This document shows positions 1 through 7,090 of a DNA stretch of 9,540 bases, one piece after another. Numbering within the stretch: the stretch's first letter is position 1; each line of letters begins with the position of its first letter. The position numbers and the translations under genes were made by a program. This stretch comes from Polynucleobacter meluiroseus (GTDB lineage Bacteria; Pseudomonadota; Gammaproteobacteria; Burkholderiales; Burkholderiaceae). The stretch lies in the NCBI GenBank assembly GCA_943329505.2, contig CALQED020000031.1, positions 1-9,540 of the forward strand, given 5' to 3'. The notes beneath the pieces are model-generated. The model had not been told where the DNA came from. It did no database searches and worked only from the letters and a program-made list of their open reading frames with translations.

Positions 1-8
1 AATTCTCG

Positions 9-1100
9 TTAAATTGCCGCGGCGATTGCCTTACCGAGATCGTCTGTTTTAGCAGTACCGCCAAGATCTGGTGTCAGTGGCGCATGTCCAGATCCACTTG
101 CCAACACTTTTTCAATCGCTGTGAAGATGGCTTTACCAGCTTCTGGGTAGCCCAGGTGATCGAGCATCATCGCCCCACTCCAAATTTGCCCAATAGGATT
201 AGCAATCATTTTGCCGAAAATATCTGGCGCAGAGCCATGGACTGGCTCAAATAATGATGGGAACTTACCTTCAGGATTAATACTTCCGGAAGGCGCTACT
301 GCAATAGTTCCGGTACAGGCTGGTCCTAAATCGGACAAGATGTCGCCAAATAAATTACTCGCCACCACGACATCAAAACGATCTGGATTCATGACAAAGT
401 GAGCAGCCAAAATATCAATGTGGTACTTATCGGTACGCACATCGGTAAATTTCTTCGACATCGCCTCTACACGCTCATCCCAATACGGCATCGTAATGGC
501 GATACCATTGGATTTAGTAGCAGAAGTGAGATGCTTCTTCGGGCGACTCTGCGCTAAATCATAGGCATATTTCAGGATACGATCGACGCCATGTCTGGTA
601 AACACAGACTCCTGGATCACGATTTCACGATCAGTATCGGGGAACATTTTTCCACCAACACTGGAATATTCACCTTCTGTATTTTCACGAACCACGAAAA
701 AATCGATATCGCCGGGTTTACGGTTAGCCAATGGACATGGCACACCAGGCAATAAACGGACTGGACGCAGGTTAACGTATTGATCAAAGCCGCGACGGAA
801 CTGAATCAAGCTTCCCCACAAAGACACATGGTCCGGCAAAATATCTGGCATCCCTACTGCGCCAAAGAAAATCGCGTCATACTTCATCAAAGTATCAAAC
901 CAATCGTCCGGCATCATCTTGCCATGCTTGAGGTAGTAATCGCAGCTAGCAAAATCAAAGTGATCAAACTGCATACCAATGCCAAATTTACGATTTGCTG
1001 CTTCTAAGGCGCGCAAGCCTTCAGGCATTACCTCTTTGCCAATGCCATCCCCTGGAATCACGGCAATCTTTGGATTCTTAAATATTTTTTTAGCATTCAT
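9..1100 (-). CDS. dmlA: D-malate / tartrate dehydrogenase (decarboxylating, NAD-dependent)
   Basis: This is a cytoplasmic beta-decarboxylating dehydrogenase of the isocitrate/isopropylmalate dehydrogenase family, 363 aa and full length for DmlA/TtuC. The family converts D-malate to pyruvate and CO2 or acts on tartrate, using NAD+ and Mn2+/Mg2+. Visible motifs: nucleotide-fold start PGDGIGKEV (16-24); substrate arginines R102, R112 (NLRPVR) and R138 (VVRENTEGEY); Y145; K196 (TSATKSNG); metal aspartates D229, D253 and D257 (NLFGDILSDLG, 249-259); and NAD-binding EPVHGSAPDI (285-294), where D293 fits NAD rather than NADP preference. These residues are placed by comparison with isopropylmalate dehydrogenase. 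The resemblance to E. coli DmlA, including WGSL, FDQYVNLRPVR and ACTGTI, is close along the whole length, which favours this over LeuB. The ATG start has only a weak ribosome site. A promoter-like pair lies in the upstream gap. D-malate versus tartrate preference cannot be read from sequence. Confidence 0.93.
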   Translation of the reverse strand: MNAKKIFKNPKIAVIPGDGIGKEVMPEGLRALEAANRKFGIGMQFDHFDFASCDYYLKHGKMMPDDWFDTLMKYDAIFFGAVGMPDILPDHVSLWGSLIQFRRGFDQYVNLRPVRLLPGVPCPLANRKPGDIDFFVVRENTEGEYSSVGGKMFPDTDREIVIQESVFTRHGVDRILKYAYDLAQSRPKKHLTSATKSNGIAITMPYWDERVEAMSKKFTDVRTDKYHIDILAAHFVMNPDRFDVVVASNLFGDILSDLGPACTGTIAVAPSGSINPEGKFPSLFEPVHGSAPDIFGKMIANPIGQIWSGAMMLDHLGYPEAGKAIFTAIEKVLASGSGHAPLTPDLGGTAKTDDLGKAIAAAI

Positions 1101-1136
1101 GTGTTCGTGGTCTCAAGTAATGATGTGGTTAGCTTA

Positions 1137-1165
1137 ATTACAGTCTTAAAAGGGAATTTTACCAA
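1137..1165 (-). promoter_or_regulatory. Candidate sigma-70 promoter for dmlA
   Basis: On the minus strand, TTGGTA (1165-1160, 4/6 to consensus) and TGTAAT (1142-1137, 5/6) are separated by exactly 17 nt. This predicts a transcript start near 1130 and a leader of about 30 nt before the dmlA ATG at 1100. The pair lies wholly in the 72-bp gap after the SprT-like gene. This suggests dmlA can be transcribed independently even though it follows that gene on the same strand. Found by eye; no experimental support. Confidence 0.4.
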
Positions 1166-1172
1166 CTTATGC

Positions 1173-1835
1173 TTAGCTAATAGCGCGCCGAATTTCGTCC
1201 GGAGCAGCCTTAGCACCCTTACTGACAGACTCACTATCATGATCCGCAGTATTTTCAATCGTCTCGGGAATATCCTCTTGCATGCGGATGTTGTCTTTAG
1301 GGCAAATGGGGGCGCCATAGCTGGCCCATTTTTTTAATAAAGTGACCTCGTAGCCGCATTGGCCACATTTGGCCTTGCTACGACTGGCGTTGCTCGGTCT
1401 TGGTGGTGGAAAGACAATCGCTTGATGGGGATAAGGTCCCAGCTCTTGGCTAATCATCATCAGCTTGACGGTGAGCTCTTCGGTTGCATGCGCCATTCTG
1501 GCGGGCCCCTCCAGGCCAACAGTTTGTGCAATCCCTTTGAAATCTTCTCCGTGACCACTAAAGCAATCGTCTACTGCATGACAGAGCTCGTGCACCAAGG
1601 TATCGAGTAATTGCACTGGATCATCGATCTTGGGAGAAATAAAAATTTCATTCACACCACCTCCTGAGCGCTCACGAGGCCAACATTGACCCAATGTCGT
1701 TCTCGGACTGCTAGAAGCAGGAAATCCACAAGATACTCTTACGGGTGGAATGGCATAACCTGCTTTAGAAAATACCGGCTCAAGGTGCTTTACGGCATCT
1801 ACTAACCACGCTTCACGGACAGAATGTTGCTTCAT
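1173..1835 (-). CDS. SprT-like zinc metalloprotease domain protein
   Basis: This 220-aa protein has the SprT/Spartan-type zincin motif HELCH (82-86, catalytic E83). The probable third zinc ligand is H95 in GHGEDF, nine residues after the motif, as expected for the family. A C-terminal zinc-ribbon-like segment follows, with C157-x2-C160 and C178 within CGQCGYEV...APICPKD. The position where the family often has a fourth Cys or His is D181, so the ribbon may be degenerate. After the ribbon a polar, mostly acidic tail (about 186-220) looks disordered. Eukaryotic Spartan cleaves DNA-protein crosslinks; the role of bacterial SprT-like proteins is poorly defined, so no substrate is assigned. No signal peptide or membrane segment is seen, so it is probably cytoplasmic. 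The ATG at 1835 has no clear Shine-Dalgarno sequence, but there is no better start before the conserved domain. The gene precedes dmlA by 72 bp with no evident functional link. Confidence 0.85.
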   Translation of the reverse strand: MKQHSVREAWLVDAVKHLEPVFSKAGYAIPPVRVSCGFPASSSPRTTLGQCWPRERSGGGVNEIFISPKIDDPVQLLDTLVHELCHAVDDCFSGHGEDFKGIAQTVGLEGPARMAHATEELTVKLMMISQELGPYPHQAIVFPPPRPSNASRSKAKCGQCGYEVTLLKKWASYGAPICPKDNIRMQEDIPETIENTADHDSESVSKGAKAAPDEIRRAIS

Positions 1836-1871
1836 GTTGGAGAGATTTCAGAAAGGTTAAAAAACAGTAAA

Positions 1872-1900
1872 TTGCGATCATACGCCACCAAAAGTAGAAT
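1872..1900 (+). promoter_or_regulatory. Candidate sigma-70 promoter for the amidase gene
   Basis: TTGCGA (1872-1877, 4/6 to consensus) and TAGAAT (1895-1900, 5/6) are spaced by 17 nt. The expected transcript start is about 1906-1908, which coincides with the amidase ATG at 1907. No purine-rich ribosome-binding sequence lies just upstream of that ATG. The message may therefore be leaderless, or transcription may start further upstream from a promoter not recognised here. Confidence 0.4.
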
Positions 1901-1906
1901 AGATGA

Positions 1907-3220
1907 ATGAAAGATCTGGAAAGCCTCAGCGCGTCCCAAGCAGCCAAAGCCCTTGCTCAAAGAGAAATTAAAGCCACTGACCTCTTGCTCTCCTGCCTTG
2001 ACCGTATTGGACAGCGTGAGAGCGCTGTAAAGGCATGGGTTAGCCTGGGCAAGGAAAACGCCTTAGCTAGGGCTAAAACCCTGGATAAAGGGGCTATAAA
2101 GGGTATTTTGCATGGCCTTCCAATTGGCGTGAAGGATCTATTTGATACGTATGATTTACCAACCGCCTATGGCTCCCCCATTTATAGCAATCACTACCCC
2201 AGCACCGATGCAGTCTCGGTAGCGCTGATGCGCCAGGCTGGCGGAATCATCCTGGGTAAAACAGTCACCACTGAGTTTGCCTCTTTTAAAGGCGGTCCTA
2301 CTACTAACCCCCATCACATGAAGCACAGCCCTGGTGGATCATCCAGCGGCTCTGCTGCTGCCGTGGCTGATTTCATGGTGCCCATTGCTACTGGCAGCCA
2401 GACTGCAGGCTCCATCATTCGACCGGCTTCATTTTGTGGCGTGGTCGGTTACAAACCCAGTTATGGAAAAGTCAGTGTCGCTGGAGTGAAGAGTTTGGCG
2501 CCTAGCTTAGATACCTTAGGATGTTTTGGTAGAACTGTTGGCGATGTTGCTCTAGGTGTCGCTGCGATGAGTGGCGATCATGCTCTCTCGATCGTAAAGG
2601 ATTTGCACCGTAAGCCCCGGGTTGCTATCTGCAAAACTGCTGACTGGGAACTCGCTAATCCAGACACGGTTGCCGCTATCGCTCTGGCGCGTTTTACTGC
2701 TGAAGTGATTGCTAAGGGAACAGTTAGTGACTTATCTCTATCTTCTGAATTTGATGAGTTGCGCCAAACACAAACTCGCATCATGCTCAGCGAAATGTCA
2801 CGCAGTCTAACCTTTGAGCGCGAACACCATTCCCAAAAAATGAGTGCGCAAATTCTCAAGCAACTCAGTGATGGTGCACAAATTCCTTATGCACAATACT
2901 CGGCAGATTTGCTGCATGCCAAACAAGCACAAGCTTTGATTGCAGATCTGTTTACCAAGCAAATCGATTTAGTGATTGCACCAAGCGCTATTGGGCAAGC
3001 GCCTTTGCTGAAAGATGGCACCGGTGACCCCGTATTTTGCAGAATCTGGACACTGCTAGGTTTACCTTGCATTAATCTCAATATCGCTAGCAATGCTAAT
3101 GGACTGCCCATTGGCATTCAGCTGATCGCTGGGCCTGGCCAAGATCAATTCTTACTCAGTGCCGCCAGGGCTTTTGCGCTAGCGATGCCTGACCCCGTGT
3201 TACGAGATCAGGCTTCATAG
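1907..3220 (+). CDS. Amidase-signature family hydrolase (malonamidase E2-like)
   Basis: This 437-aa protein belongs to the amidase signature family (GatA, malonamidase, FAAH fold), which hydrolyses amide C-N bonds with a Ser-cisSer-Lys triad. The triad is visible as K76 (GVKD), S145 (first Ser of GGSSSG, 143-148) and nucleophile S169 (TAGSIIRPA). The intervals of 69 and 24 residues equal those of the malonamidase E2 triad (K62, S131, S155). The downstream CGVVGYKPSYG block is also typical. A late TLLGLPCINLN...GLPIGIQLIAGP segment (382-410) closes the fold. There is no signal peptide, so it is cytoplasmic. No gatB or gatC is adjacent and the protein is shorter than typical GatA, so a tRNA amidotransferase subunit is unlikely. 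The substrate is unknown: family members act on malonamate, ureas, aryl amides and others. It is a single gene, convergent with the Bug receptor gene. The start is supported by the usual family N-terminus (SLSASQAAKAL). Confidence 0.9.
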   Translation: MKDLESLSASQAAKALAQREIKATDLLLSCLDRIGQRESAVKAWVSLGKENALARAKTLDKGAIKGILHGLPIGVKDLFDTYDLPTAYGSPIYSNHYPSTDAVSVALMRQAGGIILGKTVTTEFASFKGGPTTNPHHMKHSPGGSSSGSAAAVADFMVPIATGSQTAGSIIRPASFCGVVGYKPSYGKVSVAGVKSLAPSLDTLGCFGRTVGDVALGVAAMSGDHALSIVKDLHRKPRVAICKTADWELANPDTVAAIALARFTAEVIAKGTVSDLSLSSEFDELRQTQTRIMLSEMSRSLTFEREHHSQKMSAQILKQLSDGAQIPYAQYSADLLHAKQAQALIADLFTKQIDLVIAPSAIGQAPLLKDGTGDPVFCRIWTLLGLPCINLNIASNANGLPIGIQLIAGPGQDQFLLSAARAFALAMPDPVLRDQAS

Positions 3221-3224
3221 ATAC

Positions 3225-4202
3225 TTAATCTAGAGTAATGTTGGATGACTTGATGACCTTATTCCAGTACGGCAGCTCTTTCTTCACCAAGGCGTCGGTT
3301 GCAGCAGGTGTTAAATAACGCAACTCTACGCCAGCGGCATCAGCACGCTCTTTTACTTCAGGCAATGTAAAACTCTTTTTGACAGAGTCTGTTAGTTTGG
3401 CAACTACAGGTGCTGGAGTTCCTGCGGGGGCAAATAAACCTACCCAAGACTCTAACTGGAAAGACGGAAGACCAGCTTCTGCAGTGGTCGGCACATTGGG
3501 CATCCCTGGATGACGATTTTTACCAGTGACTGCCAAGCCTTTGAGCTTGCCACTTTGGACATGCTGCATGACAGATGGCGGCGTAGTGATGAAGACTTGA
3601 ACTTGACCTGCCAATACATCCTGAATTGCTGGGCCTGATCCTTTGTAAGGTACATGAACCATTTCAACGCCGGTAGTTTGCTTAAACATTTCTGTGCCTA
3701 TATGAGAAACTGAGCCATTCCCCTGTGATGCGTAATTGAGCTTACCTGGGTTAGCTTTAGCGTAGGCAATAAATTCTTTTAAGTTGTTCACTGGAACTGA
3801 AGGATGCACTGCAATCACGTTTGTAGAAACCGTTAGCAAAGCAATCGGTGAAAAGTCTTTCACAGGATCCCAAGGCAGCTTATCCATTAAGGCTGGATTG
3901 CCGACGTGATAACCAGAGTAAGAAATTAATAAAGTGTATCCATCTGGCTTCGCATTGGCGACAAATTGGTAGGCAATATTCCCGCTTGCGCCTGGTTTGT
4001 TGTCCACAACCACGGTTTGACCAATTACTCTGGTAAGCGGTTCGCTAAGCAAGCGCGCTGAGGTATCAACCAGGCCACCGGGTGGGTTTGGAACGACTAA
4101 GGTAATCGGTTTATCAGGAAAGGATTGCGCACTGGCAATACTCGTGAGCGCTGTTAAGCCCAAGATGAGAAATAACTTTTTAGTCAGCATGCTTTTTTCC
4201 AT
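3225..4202 (-). CDS. Bug-family (TctC-like) periplasmic solute-binding receptor
   Basis: This is a tripartite tricarboxylate receptor-type protein, a family greatly expanded in Burkholderiales that binds carboxylates, amino acids or other small ligands in the periplasm. An N-terminal signal peptide is clear: charged MLTKK, a hydrophobic core LFLILGLTAL, and probable cleavage at ASA|QS. The mature protein begins FPDKPITLVVPNPPGG, the usual first strand and ligand loop. Other family blocks are VVDNKPGASGNIA, PDGYTLL, NYASQGNGSVSH, HVPYKGSGPAIQDVLAGQV and GLFAPAGTPAPVV. I chose the ATG at 4202 (325 aa) because GAGGAG lies 6 nt upstream; a GTG at 4205 is in frame but only 3 nt from that site. No TctA/TctB-type membrane partner is in the window, so the receptor is an orphan here. 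It lies 27 bp after the OYE gene and is probably co-transcribed with it. Its ligand cannot be inferred. Confidence 0.92.
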   Translation of the reverse strand: MEKSMLTKKLFLILGLTALTSIASAQSFPDKPITLVVPNPPGGLVDTSARLLSEPLTRVIGQTVVVDNKPGASGNIAYQFVANAKPDGYTLLISYSGYHVGNPALMDKLPWDPVKDFSPIALLTVSTNVIAVHPSVPVNNLKEFIAYAKANPGKLNYASQGNGSVSHIGTEMFKQTTGVEMVHVPYKGSGPAIQDVLAGQVQVFITTPPSVMQHVQSGKLKGLAVTGKNRHPGMPNVPTTAEAGLPSFQLESWVGLFAPAGTPAPVVAKLTDSVKKSFTLPEVKERADAAGVELRYLTPAATDALVKKELPYWNKVIKSSNITLD

Positions 4203-4208
4203 CACAAT

Positions 4209-4214
4209 CTCCTC
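4209..4214 (-). promoter_or_regulatory. Ribosome-binding site that decides the Bug receptor start
   Basis: GAGGAG on the minus strand lies 6 nt before ATG 4202 and only 3 nt before the in-frame GTG at 4205. Normal Shine-Dalgarno spacing therefore favours the ATG. It is one of the strongest ribosome sites in the window and sits in the 27-bp gap after the OYE gene. Confidence 0.7.
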
Positions 4215-4229
4215 ATTATTTTTTTAGAT

Positions 4230-5351
4230 TTATCTCTGGCCTACTTTAACGCTTCCAAACACTGCCTGTGCCTCGCGTGGCAAGCAACGCCAATACCGCT
4301 CGTTGGCATTCACAGTGCGCTCTAATGCAGCGGCAGCCTCCCAGCCCCAACGCGGTTTGTATAAGAAGGCTCTGGCCAAAGCAACCAGATCAGCATCACC
4401 AGCCTGCAAAATGGCCTCTGCCTGATGTGGGTCAGTAATCAAGCCTACTGTCATCGTTGGCAAGCCTGTTTCGTCTTTGACAAACTTCGCAAAAGGCACT
4501 TGATAATTAGGTCCTATGGCAATTTTTTGCTTAGGAGAAATACCACCAGAAGAGATGTGAACAAAGTTGCAACCGAGTGGTTTGAGATGTTTAGCAAACT
4601 CAGCCGTATCCTCATGTGTCCACCCACCCTCAATCCAATCACTCGCTGAAATACGAATACCCAAGACGCCTTGATAAGCTGCCCTTACTGCAGCAAAGAG
4701 TTCTAATGGAAAACGAATGCGGTTTTCAAAAGAGCCGCCATACTCATCAGTACGTTGATTGGCGATGGGCGATAAGAACTGATGCAATAAATAACCATGA
4801 GCACCGTGTAGCTCGATGCCATCCAGACCAATGCGATCAGCCCGTTTTGCCGCCATCACGAAGGCGTCAACTAGATCTTTTAATTCTGTTTTAGTGAGTT
4901 CATGCGGTAAACGCTCTCCCTCATGCTGAGGAATGGCTGAAGGCGCCCTCATCTCCCAACCACCCTGATCAACAGGAATTAATTGCCCGCCATCCCACGG
5001 AGTAGCACTAGACGCTTTGCGGCCTGCATGCGCTAATTGAATAAATACCGGCATCGCTGGAGCTAGTTTTCGCGCGCGGGTCAATTTGTCTTTTAAAGCG
5101 GCTTCAGTGCGGTCATCCCATAAACCTAAGCACGCTGGCGTAATGCGAGCCTCTGGCGTAACGCCAGTTGCTTCAATAATGAATAAAGCTGCTCCGCTAT
5201 TAAGAAGGTTGCCCCAATGCATCAGGTGCCAGTCGGTTGCCTCGCCATTAAGGGCAGAATATTGGCACATTGGGGCGACGATAATGCGATTTGCGAGCTC
5301 TACGGGGCCACGTGGGGAGTTTAGGGTGTATTTGGTGAACAACAGACTCAT
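4230..5351 (-). CDS. Old yellow enzyme, YqjM/XenA-type NADH:flavin oxidoreductase
   Basis: This is a cytoplasmic FMN-dependent ene-reductase, 373 aa, of the YqjM/xenobiotic reductase A class (TIM barrel). The family reduces activated C=C bonds in enones and sometimes nitro compounds using NAD(P)H. Visible features: APMCQYSA (26-33), with C29 and Y31 matching the redox-modulating Cys and the active-site Tyr of YqjM; IQLAHAGRK (104-112); the substrate-binding pair H182/H185 in ELHGAHGYL; the family signature QRTDEYGGSFENRIRF (199-214); FMN-phosphate region SSGG (267-270) and ALARAFL (324-330); and a Trp-rich RWGWEAAAALER segment as in XenA-like members. The ATG at 5351 is chosen because GAAGG (5363-5359) lies 7 nt upstream and the family N-terminus (LFTKYTL) begins there. 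An in-frame TTG at 5420 would add 23 unrelated residues overlapping the likely promoter. It is the first gene of a probable two-gene unit with the Bug receptor. The natural substrate is unknown. Confidence 0.93.
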   Translation of the reverse strand: MSLLFTKYTLNSPRGPVELANRIIVAPMCQYSALNGEATDWHLMHWGNLLNSGAALFIIEATGVTPEARITPACLGLWDDRTEAALKDKLTRARKLAPAMPVFIQLAHAGRKASSATPWDGGQLIPVDQGGWEMRAPSAIPQHEGERLPHELTKTELKDLVDAFVMAAKRADRIGLDGIELHGAHGYLLHQFLSPIANQRTDEYGGSFENRIRFPLELFAAVRAAYQGVLGIRISASDWIEGGWTHEDTAEFAKHLKPLGCNFVHISSGGISPKQKIAIGPNYQVPFAKFVKDETGLPTMTVGLITDPHQAEAILQAGDADLVALARAFLYKPRWGWEAAAALERTVNANERYWRCLPREAQAVFGSVKVGQR

Positions 5352-5358
5352 GGAAAGG

Positions 5359-5363
5359 CCTTC
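5359..5363 (-). promoter_or_regulatory. Ribosome-binding site that decides the OYE start
   Basis: GAAGG on the minus strand is 7 nt from ATG 5351, a normal spacing. The longer in-frame option, TTG at 5420, has no comparable site. Confidence 0.5.
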
Positions 5364-5384
5364 AAAAGTCGAAAAATGGGTAAA

Positions 5385-5399
5385 AGGCTGAAACAGCCT
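5385..5399 (-). other. Small hairpin in the OYE 5' leader
   Basis: On the minus strand AGGCTG-TTT-CAGCCT forms a perfect 6-bp stem with a 3-nt loop, followed by three more T residues. It would lie at about +5 to +19 of the OYE transcript if the proposed promoter is right. The stem and T run are short for a true terminator, so this could be a weak attenuator, an mRNA-stability element or chance. Confidence 0.3.
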
Positions 5400-5410
5400 G
5401 ATAGCGATAA

Positions 5411-5439
5411 AATATAACAAATTAGAATAAACGAGTCAG
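5411..5439 (-). promoter_or_regulatory. Candidate sigma-70 promoter for the OYE-Bug unit
   Basis: On the minus strand CTGACT (5439-5434, 4/6 to consensus) and TATATT (5416-5411, 5/6) are separated by 17 nt in an AT-rich stretch. The predicted start near 5404 gives a leader of about 50 nt before the OYE ATG. Confidence 0.4.
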
Positions 5440-5444
5440 CGAAG

Positions 5445-5454
5445 TCCTGCAGGA
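5445..5454. promoter_or_regulatory. 10-bp perfect palindrome between divergent promoters
   Basis: TCCTGCAGGA is a perfect dyad. It sits between the -35 box proposed for the OYE gene (5434-5439) and the one proposed for mmsA (5457-5462), a place where an operator could act on both. The dyad does not extend outward, and a 10-bp palindrome can arise by chance, so this is only a candidate. Confidence 0.2.
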
Positions 5455-5456
5455 TA

Positions 5457-5486
5457 TTGAATCTTGCGGCTTTATTTACCTAAAAA
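5457..5486 (+). promoter_or_regulatory. Weak candidate promoter for mmsA
   Basis: TTGAAT (5457-5462, 4/6 to consensus) and TAAAAA (5481-5486, 4/6) are spaced by 18 nt, predicting a start near 5493 and a leader of about 18 nt. An alternative -10-like TAGAAT at 5423-5428 has no matching -35. The assignment is tentative. Confidence 0.25.
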
Positions 5487-5510
5487 CCACCCTACCAAGT
5501 ACAAAAGAAT

Positions 5511-7031
5511 ATGAACGCACCTACCGCCTTTGAATCAAAAGAAGATGTCGGCCACTATGTTGGCGGCTCCGTTGTCAATCCTCAGGACGGCCGTTTTGCA
5601 GATGTCTATAACCCCGTCAAGGGTGCTGTAGCGCGCCGCGTTGCTTTGGCCAGCCGTAAAGAAGTCGATGCCACAGTGGCCGTAGCACAAAAAGCTTTTG
5701 AATCCTGGAGTCAGACTAGCCCCCTGCGACGTTCACGCATTCTGTTTAAGTACTTAGAGTTAGTCAACGCCCATCGCGATGAATTAGCAGCCATGATTAC
5801 TGCTGAACATGGCAAAGTATTTACTGATGCCCAAGGTGAAGTGACCCGCGGTATTGAAATTGTGGAATTTGCTACCGGCATTCCAGAATTGCTCAAGGGC
5901 GATTACACCGAACAAGTTTCTACCGATATTGATAACTGGGTCATGCGTCAACCTTTAGGCGTTGTGGCTGGTATTACTCCATTTAACTTCCCCGTCATGG
6001 TGCCGATGTGGATGTTCCCAGTAGCTATTGCCTGCGGCAACACTTTCATTCTTAAACCTAGTCCAACTGATCCATCTGCCTCTTTATTGATGGCGAAGTT
6101 AATGAAAGAAGCGGGCTTGCCTGATGGTGTATTTAACGTGGTTCAGGGCGATAAAGAAGCAGTGGATGCCTTGATTGAGAACCCAGACGTTAAAGCCATT
6201 AGCTTTGTAGGCTCTACACCGATTGCAAACTATATCTATGAGCGTTGCGCTCACTTTGGCAAGCGCTCACAGGCATTAGGCGGCGCAAAGAACCATATGG
6301 TCATCATGCCCGATGCTGATATTGACAAGGCGATTGATGCATTGGTCGGTGCTGCGTACGGTTCTGCTGGTGAACGTTGTATGGCCATTTCTGTTGCGGT
6401 ATTGGTTGGTGATGTTGCCGAGAAAATCATGCCTAAGTTGATTGAGCGCACTAAGACGCTCAAAGTGAAGAATGGTATGGAGCTCGATGCTGAGATGGGC
6501 CCGATTGTTACAAAGGCTGCTTTAGAGCGCATTACTGGATACATCGATAGCGGCGTCGCTTCTGGTGCCAAACTCCTGGTTGATGGTCGCGGATTAAAGG
6601 TTCCCGGCAGTGAAAATGGTTTCTTCATTGGTGGCACGCTATTTGATAACGTTACCCCAGACATGAAGATCTACCTTGAAGAAATCTTTGGACCTGTACT
6701 CTCTTGCCTACGTGTCGCCAACTTTACCGATGCACTGAACCTCGTCAACTCTTGTGAATTTGGTAATGGCGTTGCCTGCTTTACGAGCGATGGCAATATT
6801 GCCCGTGAATTTGCACGCCGCGTACAAGTGGGCATGGTAGGTATTAACGTACCAATCCCTGTTCCTATGGCTTGGCATGGTTTTGGTGGTTGGAAGAAAT
6901 CCCTCTTTGGCGATATGCACGCTTATGGCAAAGAAGGCGTGCGCTTTTACACCAAACAGAAGAGTGTCATGCAGCGTTGGCCTGAAAGTATTGCCAAGGG
7001 TGCAGAGTTTGTGATGCCAACATCAAAATAA
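5511..7031 (+). CDS. mmsA: CoA-acylating methylmalonate-semialdehyde dehydrogenase
   Basis: This 506-aa aldehyde dehydrogenase superfamily enzyme belongs to the MmsA/IolA branch. That branch oxidises methylmalonate semialdehyde (valine catabolism) to propionyl-CoA, or malonate semialdehyde (inositol/beta-alanine routes) to acetyl-CoA, with NAD+ and CoA. Visible features: TPFNFP with oxyanion Asn N159; cofactor K182 (LKPSPTDPS); [13 protein letters not shown] (231-243) of the nucleotide fold; [15 protein letters not shown] (256-270), the branch-specific replacement of the usual ELGGK general-base motif; and catalytic C290 in [12 protein letters not shown]113 and R289 match the two arginines known to be important in B. 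subtilis [12 protein letters not shown] (390-397) and the C-terminal QKSVMQRWP are also typical. Length matches the family. The gene stands alone, with no mmsB or iol genes beside it, between a candidate promoter and a strong hairpin terminator. The ribosome site upstream of the ATG is weak. Preference for methylmalonate versus malonate semialdehyde is not decided. Confidence 0.95.
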   Translation: MNAPTAFESKEDVGHYVGGSVVNPQDGRFADVYNPVKGAVARRVALASRKEVDATVAVAQKAFESWSQTSPLRRSRILFKYLELVNAHRDELAAMITAEHGKVFTDAQGEVTRGIEIVEFATGIPELLKGDYTEQVSTDIDNWVMRQPLGVVAGITPFNFPVMVPMWMFPVAIACGNTFILKPSPTDPSASLLMAKLMKEAGLPDGVFNVVQGDKEAVDALIENPDVKAISFVGSTPIANYIYERCAHFGKRSQALGGAKNHMVIMPDADIDKAIDALVGAAYGSAGERCMAISVAVLVGDVAEKIMPKLIERTKTLKVKNGMELDAEMGPIVTKAALERITGYIDSGVASGAKLLVDGRGLKVPGSENGFFIGGTLFDNVTPDMKIYLEEIFGPVLSCLRVANFTDALNLVNSCEFGNGVACFTSDGNIAREFARRVQVGMVGINVPIPVPMAWHGFGGWKKSLFGDMHAYGKEGVRFYTKQKSVMQRWPESIAKGAEFVMPTSK

Positions 7032-7064
7032 GTCGTTTGGATTACTGGATTTTCGAATTCACCC

Positions 7065-7090
7065 AAAAGCGACCAGCGGGTCGCTTTTTT
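7065..7090 (+). terminator. Rho-independent terminator of mmsA, probably bidirectional
   Basis: A perfect 10-bp stem, AAAAGCGACC (7065-7074) and GGTCGCTTTT (7079-7088), encloses a 4-nt AGCG loop. Six T residues run from 7085 to 7090. It begins 33 nt after the mmsA stop. Read on the minus strand the same hairpin is followed by TTTT, so it can also end the ABC transporter transcript. Its T run overlaps the TAA stop of the last permease gene (7089-7091). Confidence 0.9.

Noticed and set aside
1101..1337. Plus-strand 78-codon frame from the dmlA/SprT gap into the SprT-like gene
   Set aside because: Mostly antisense to the zinc-ribbon coding part, with no ribosome site and no recognisable motif.
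5352..5420. Longer OYE protein starting at TTG 5420
   Set aside because: The added 23 residues do not resemble the family, overlap the promoter candidate, and lack a ribosome site, whereas ATG 5351 has GAAGG at good spacing.
6251..6664. 137-codon open frame antisense to mmsA
   Set aside because: It lies wholly inside a well-supported dehydrogenase gene, has no recognisable domain or ribosome site, and its Ser/Pro-rich composition is typical of a reverse-strand shadow.
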